Positions 48,562 to 48,627 of a stretch of 48,627 nt of DNA are shown piece by piece (the stretch's first letter is position 1; each line of letters begins with the position of its first letter). The stretch is taken from the NCBI GenBank assembly GCA_049966915.1, contig JBMFTS010000001.1, positions 1-48,627 on the forward strand, read 5' to 3'. The notes under the pieces were generated by a model. It did not search any database. It saw only the letters and a program-made list of their open reading frames with translations, and was not told where the DNA came from. The DNA comes from JAGDXZ01 sp049966915. GTDB taxonomy: Archaea; Micrarchaeota; Micrarchaeia; Micrarchaeales; CABMGC01. Made by a program: the position numbers and the translations under genes.

Positions 48562-48570
48562 CATATATAC
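48562..48570 (+). promoter_or_regulatory. TATA box of tRNA-Thr
   Basis: CATATATAC is about 14 bases upstream of the mature tRNA 5' end at 48580; AATAAATAAA at 48541-48550 is another candidate 34 bases upstream and would place the transcript start nearer the tRNA. Confidence 0.35.
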
Positions 48571-48579
48571 GGACATAAA

Positions 48580-48627
48580 GCCCTGGTAGCTCAATGGTAG
48601 AGCGCCTGTCTTGTAAGCTTCTAAAAG
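48580..48627 (+). tRNA. tRNA-Thr (anticodon TGT), 5' part, probably with intron; cut by window end
   Basis: Acceptor strand GCCCTGG, TA, D arm GCTC-AATGGTA-GAGC, G, then anticodon-stem strand CCTGT and loop CTTGTAA with anticodon TGT (48612-48614). The stem should continue with bases pairing CCTGT (expected GCAGG or similar), but the sequence runs GCTTCTAAAAG instead. An archaeal intron after base 37 (48615/48616) would explain this. The 3' half lies beyond the window. Confidence 0.8.

Noticed and set aside
1..48627. CRISPR array, transposase, integrase or prophage genes
   Set aside because: I looked for regularly spaced repeats and the usual protein motifs and saw none.

Overview
The window is archaeal chromosome. 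It carries aIF5A with a hypusination loop, eukaryote-like ribosomal proteins eS24 and eS31, Hel308, an archaeal ATP-dependent DNA ligase, tandem FtsZ1/FtsZ2 with an archaeal SepF, an AglB-type oligosaccharyltransferase, form III RuBisCO with AMP phosphorylase, ApgM-type phosphoglycerate mutase and archaeal TATA boxes. Genes are compact, mostly single-domain, rich in AUA isoleucine codons, and often preceded by GGTG Shine-Dalgarno motifs or by a TATA box 26-33 bases upstream (leaderless or nearly so). GatCAB with an archaeal AspRS, an isolated encapsulated-ferritin-like gene and DsrE/TusA/flavoprotein sulfur genes fit a DPANN archaeon, most likely Micrarchaeota (ARMAN-like). That placement is inference. 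I saw no phage, insertion sequence or CRISPR array. The sequence is a draft scaffold with one 100-N gap.

Layout. 1-5474: four-gene plus-strand operon (RuBisCO, AMP phosphorylase, phosphoglycerate mutase, enolase) that would carry nucleotide-derived ribose to phosphoenolpyruvate. The RuBisCO 5' end appears frameshifted, under a promoter carrying a 20-bp perfect palindrome. 5515-11405: a small unknown protein, a spermidine-synthase-like protein, a DUF155/RMD1-like membrane protein, a GT2 glycosyltransferase and AglB. 11431-13307 (minus): flavoprotein oxidoreductase, TusA and DsrE-like sulfur-handling genes. 13402-16653: MenA-like prenyltransferase, polyprenyl synthase and a GH15-like glycosidase. 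16770-21287: gatC-gatA-gatB-tRNA(Asn)-aspS, a complete tRNA-dependent asparaginylation cluster in which gatB ends inside the tRNA gene. 21370-25559: EncFtn-like ferritin, DUF72, an ABC exporter whose ATPase seems to start with CTG, a small unknown protein and a GT4 glycosyltransferase. 25864-31378: small membrane protein, then an HTH regulator with two palindromes in its leader followed by sufB-sufD-sufC-sufS. 31507-36048: membrane protein, DNA ligase, ftsZ1-ftsZ2. 36049-38492: a poorly coding stretch, an EamA-like transporter, the scaffold gap, and a sequon-rich secreted protein. 38493-41584: aIF5A, eS24, eS31, NAD kinase, CPBP protease, TrmJ-like methyltransferase. 41585-44192 (minus): SepF and Hel308. 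44300-45835: Yip1-like membrane protein and a protein built of four ribosomal-stalk-P1-like repeats. 45875-48426 (minus): two-permease ABC exporter. 48580-end: tRNA-Thr(TGT), apparently intron-bearing and cut by the window edge.

Themes. Carbon: RuBisCO supplies 3-phosphoglycerate to ApgM and enolase. Envelope: AglB, GT2, GT4 and a nine-sequon surface protein point to N-glycosylation. Division: FtsZ1, FtsZ2 and SepF. Sulfur: a DsrE-TusA-flavoprotein relay plus Suf Fe-S assembly. Translation: asparagine is made on tRNA by genes clustered with their own tRNA.
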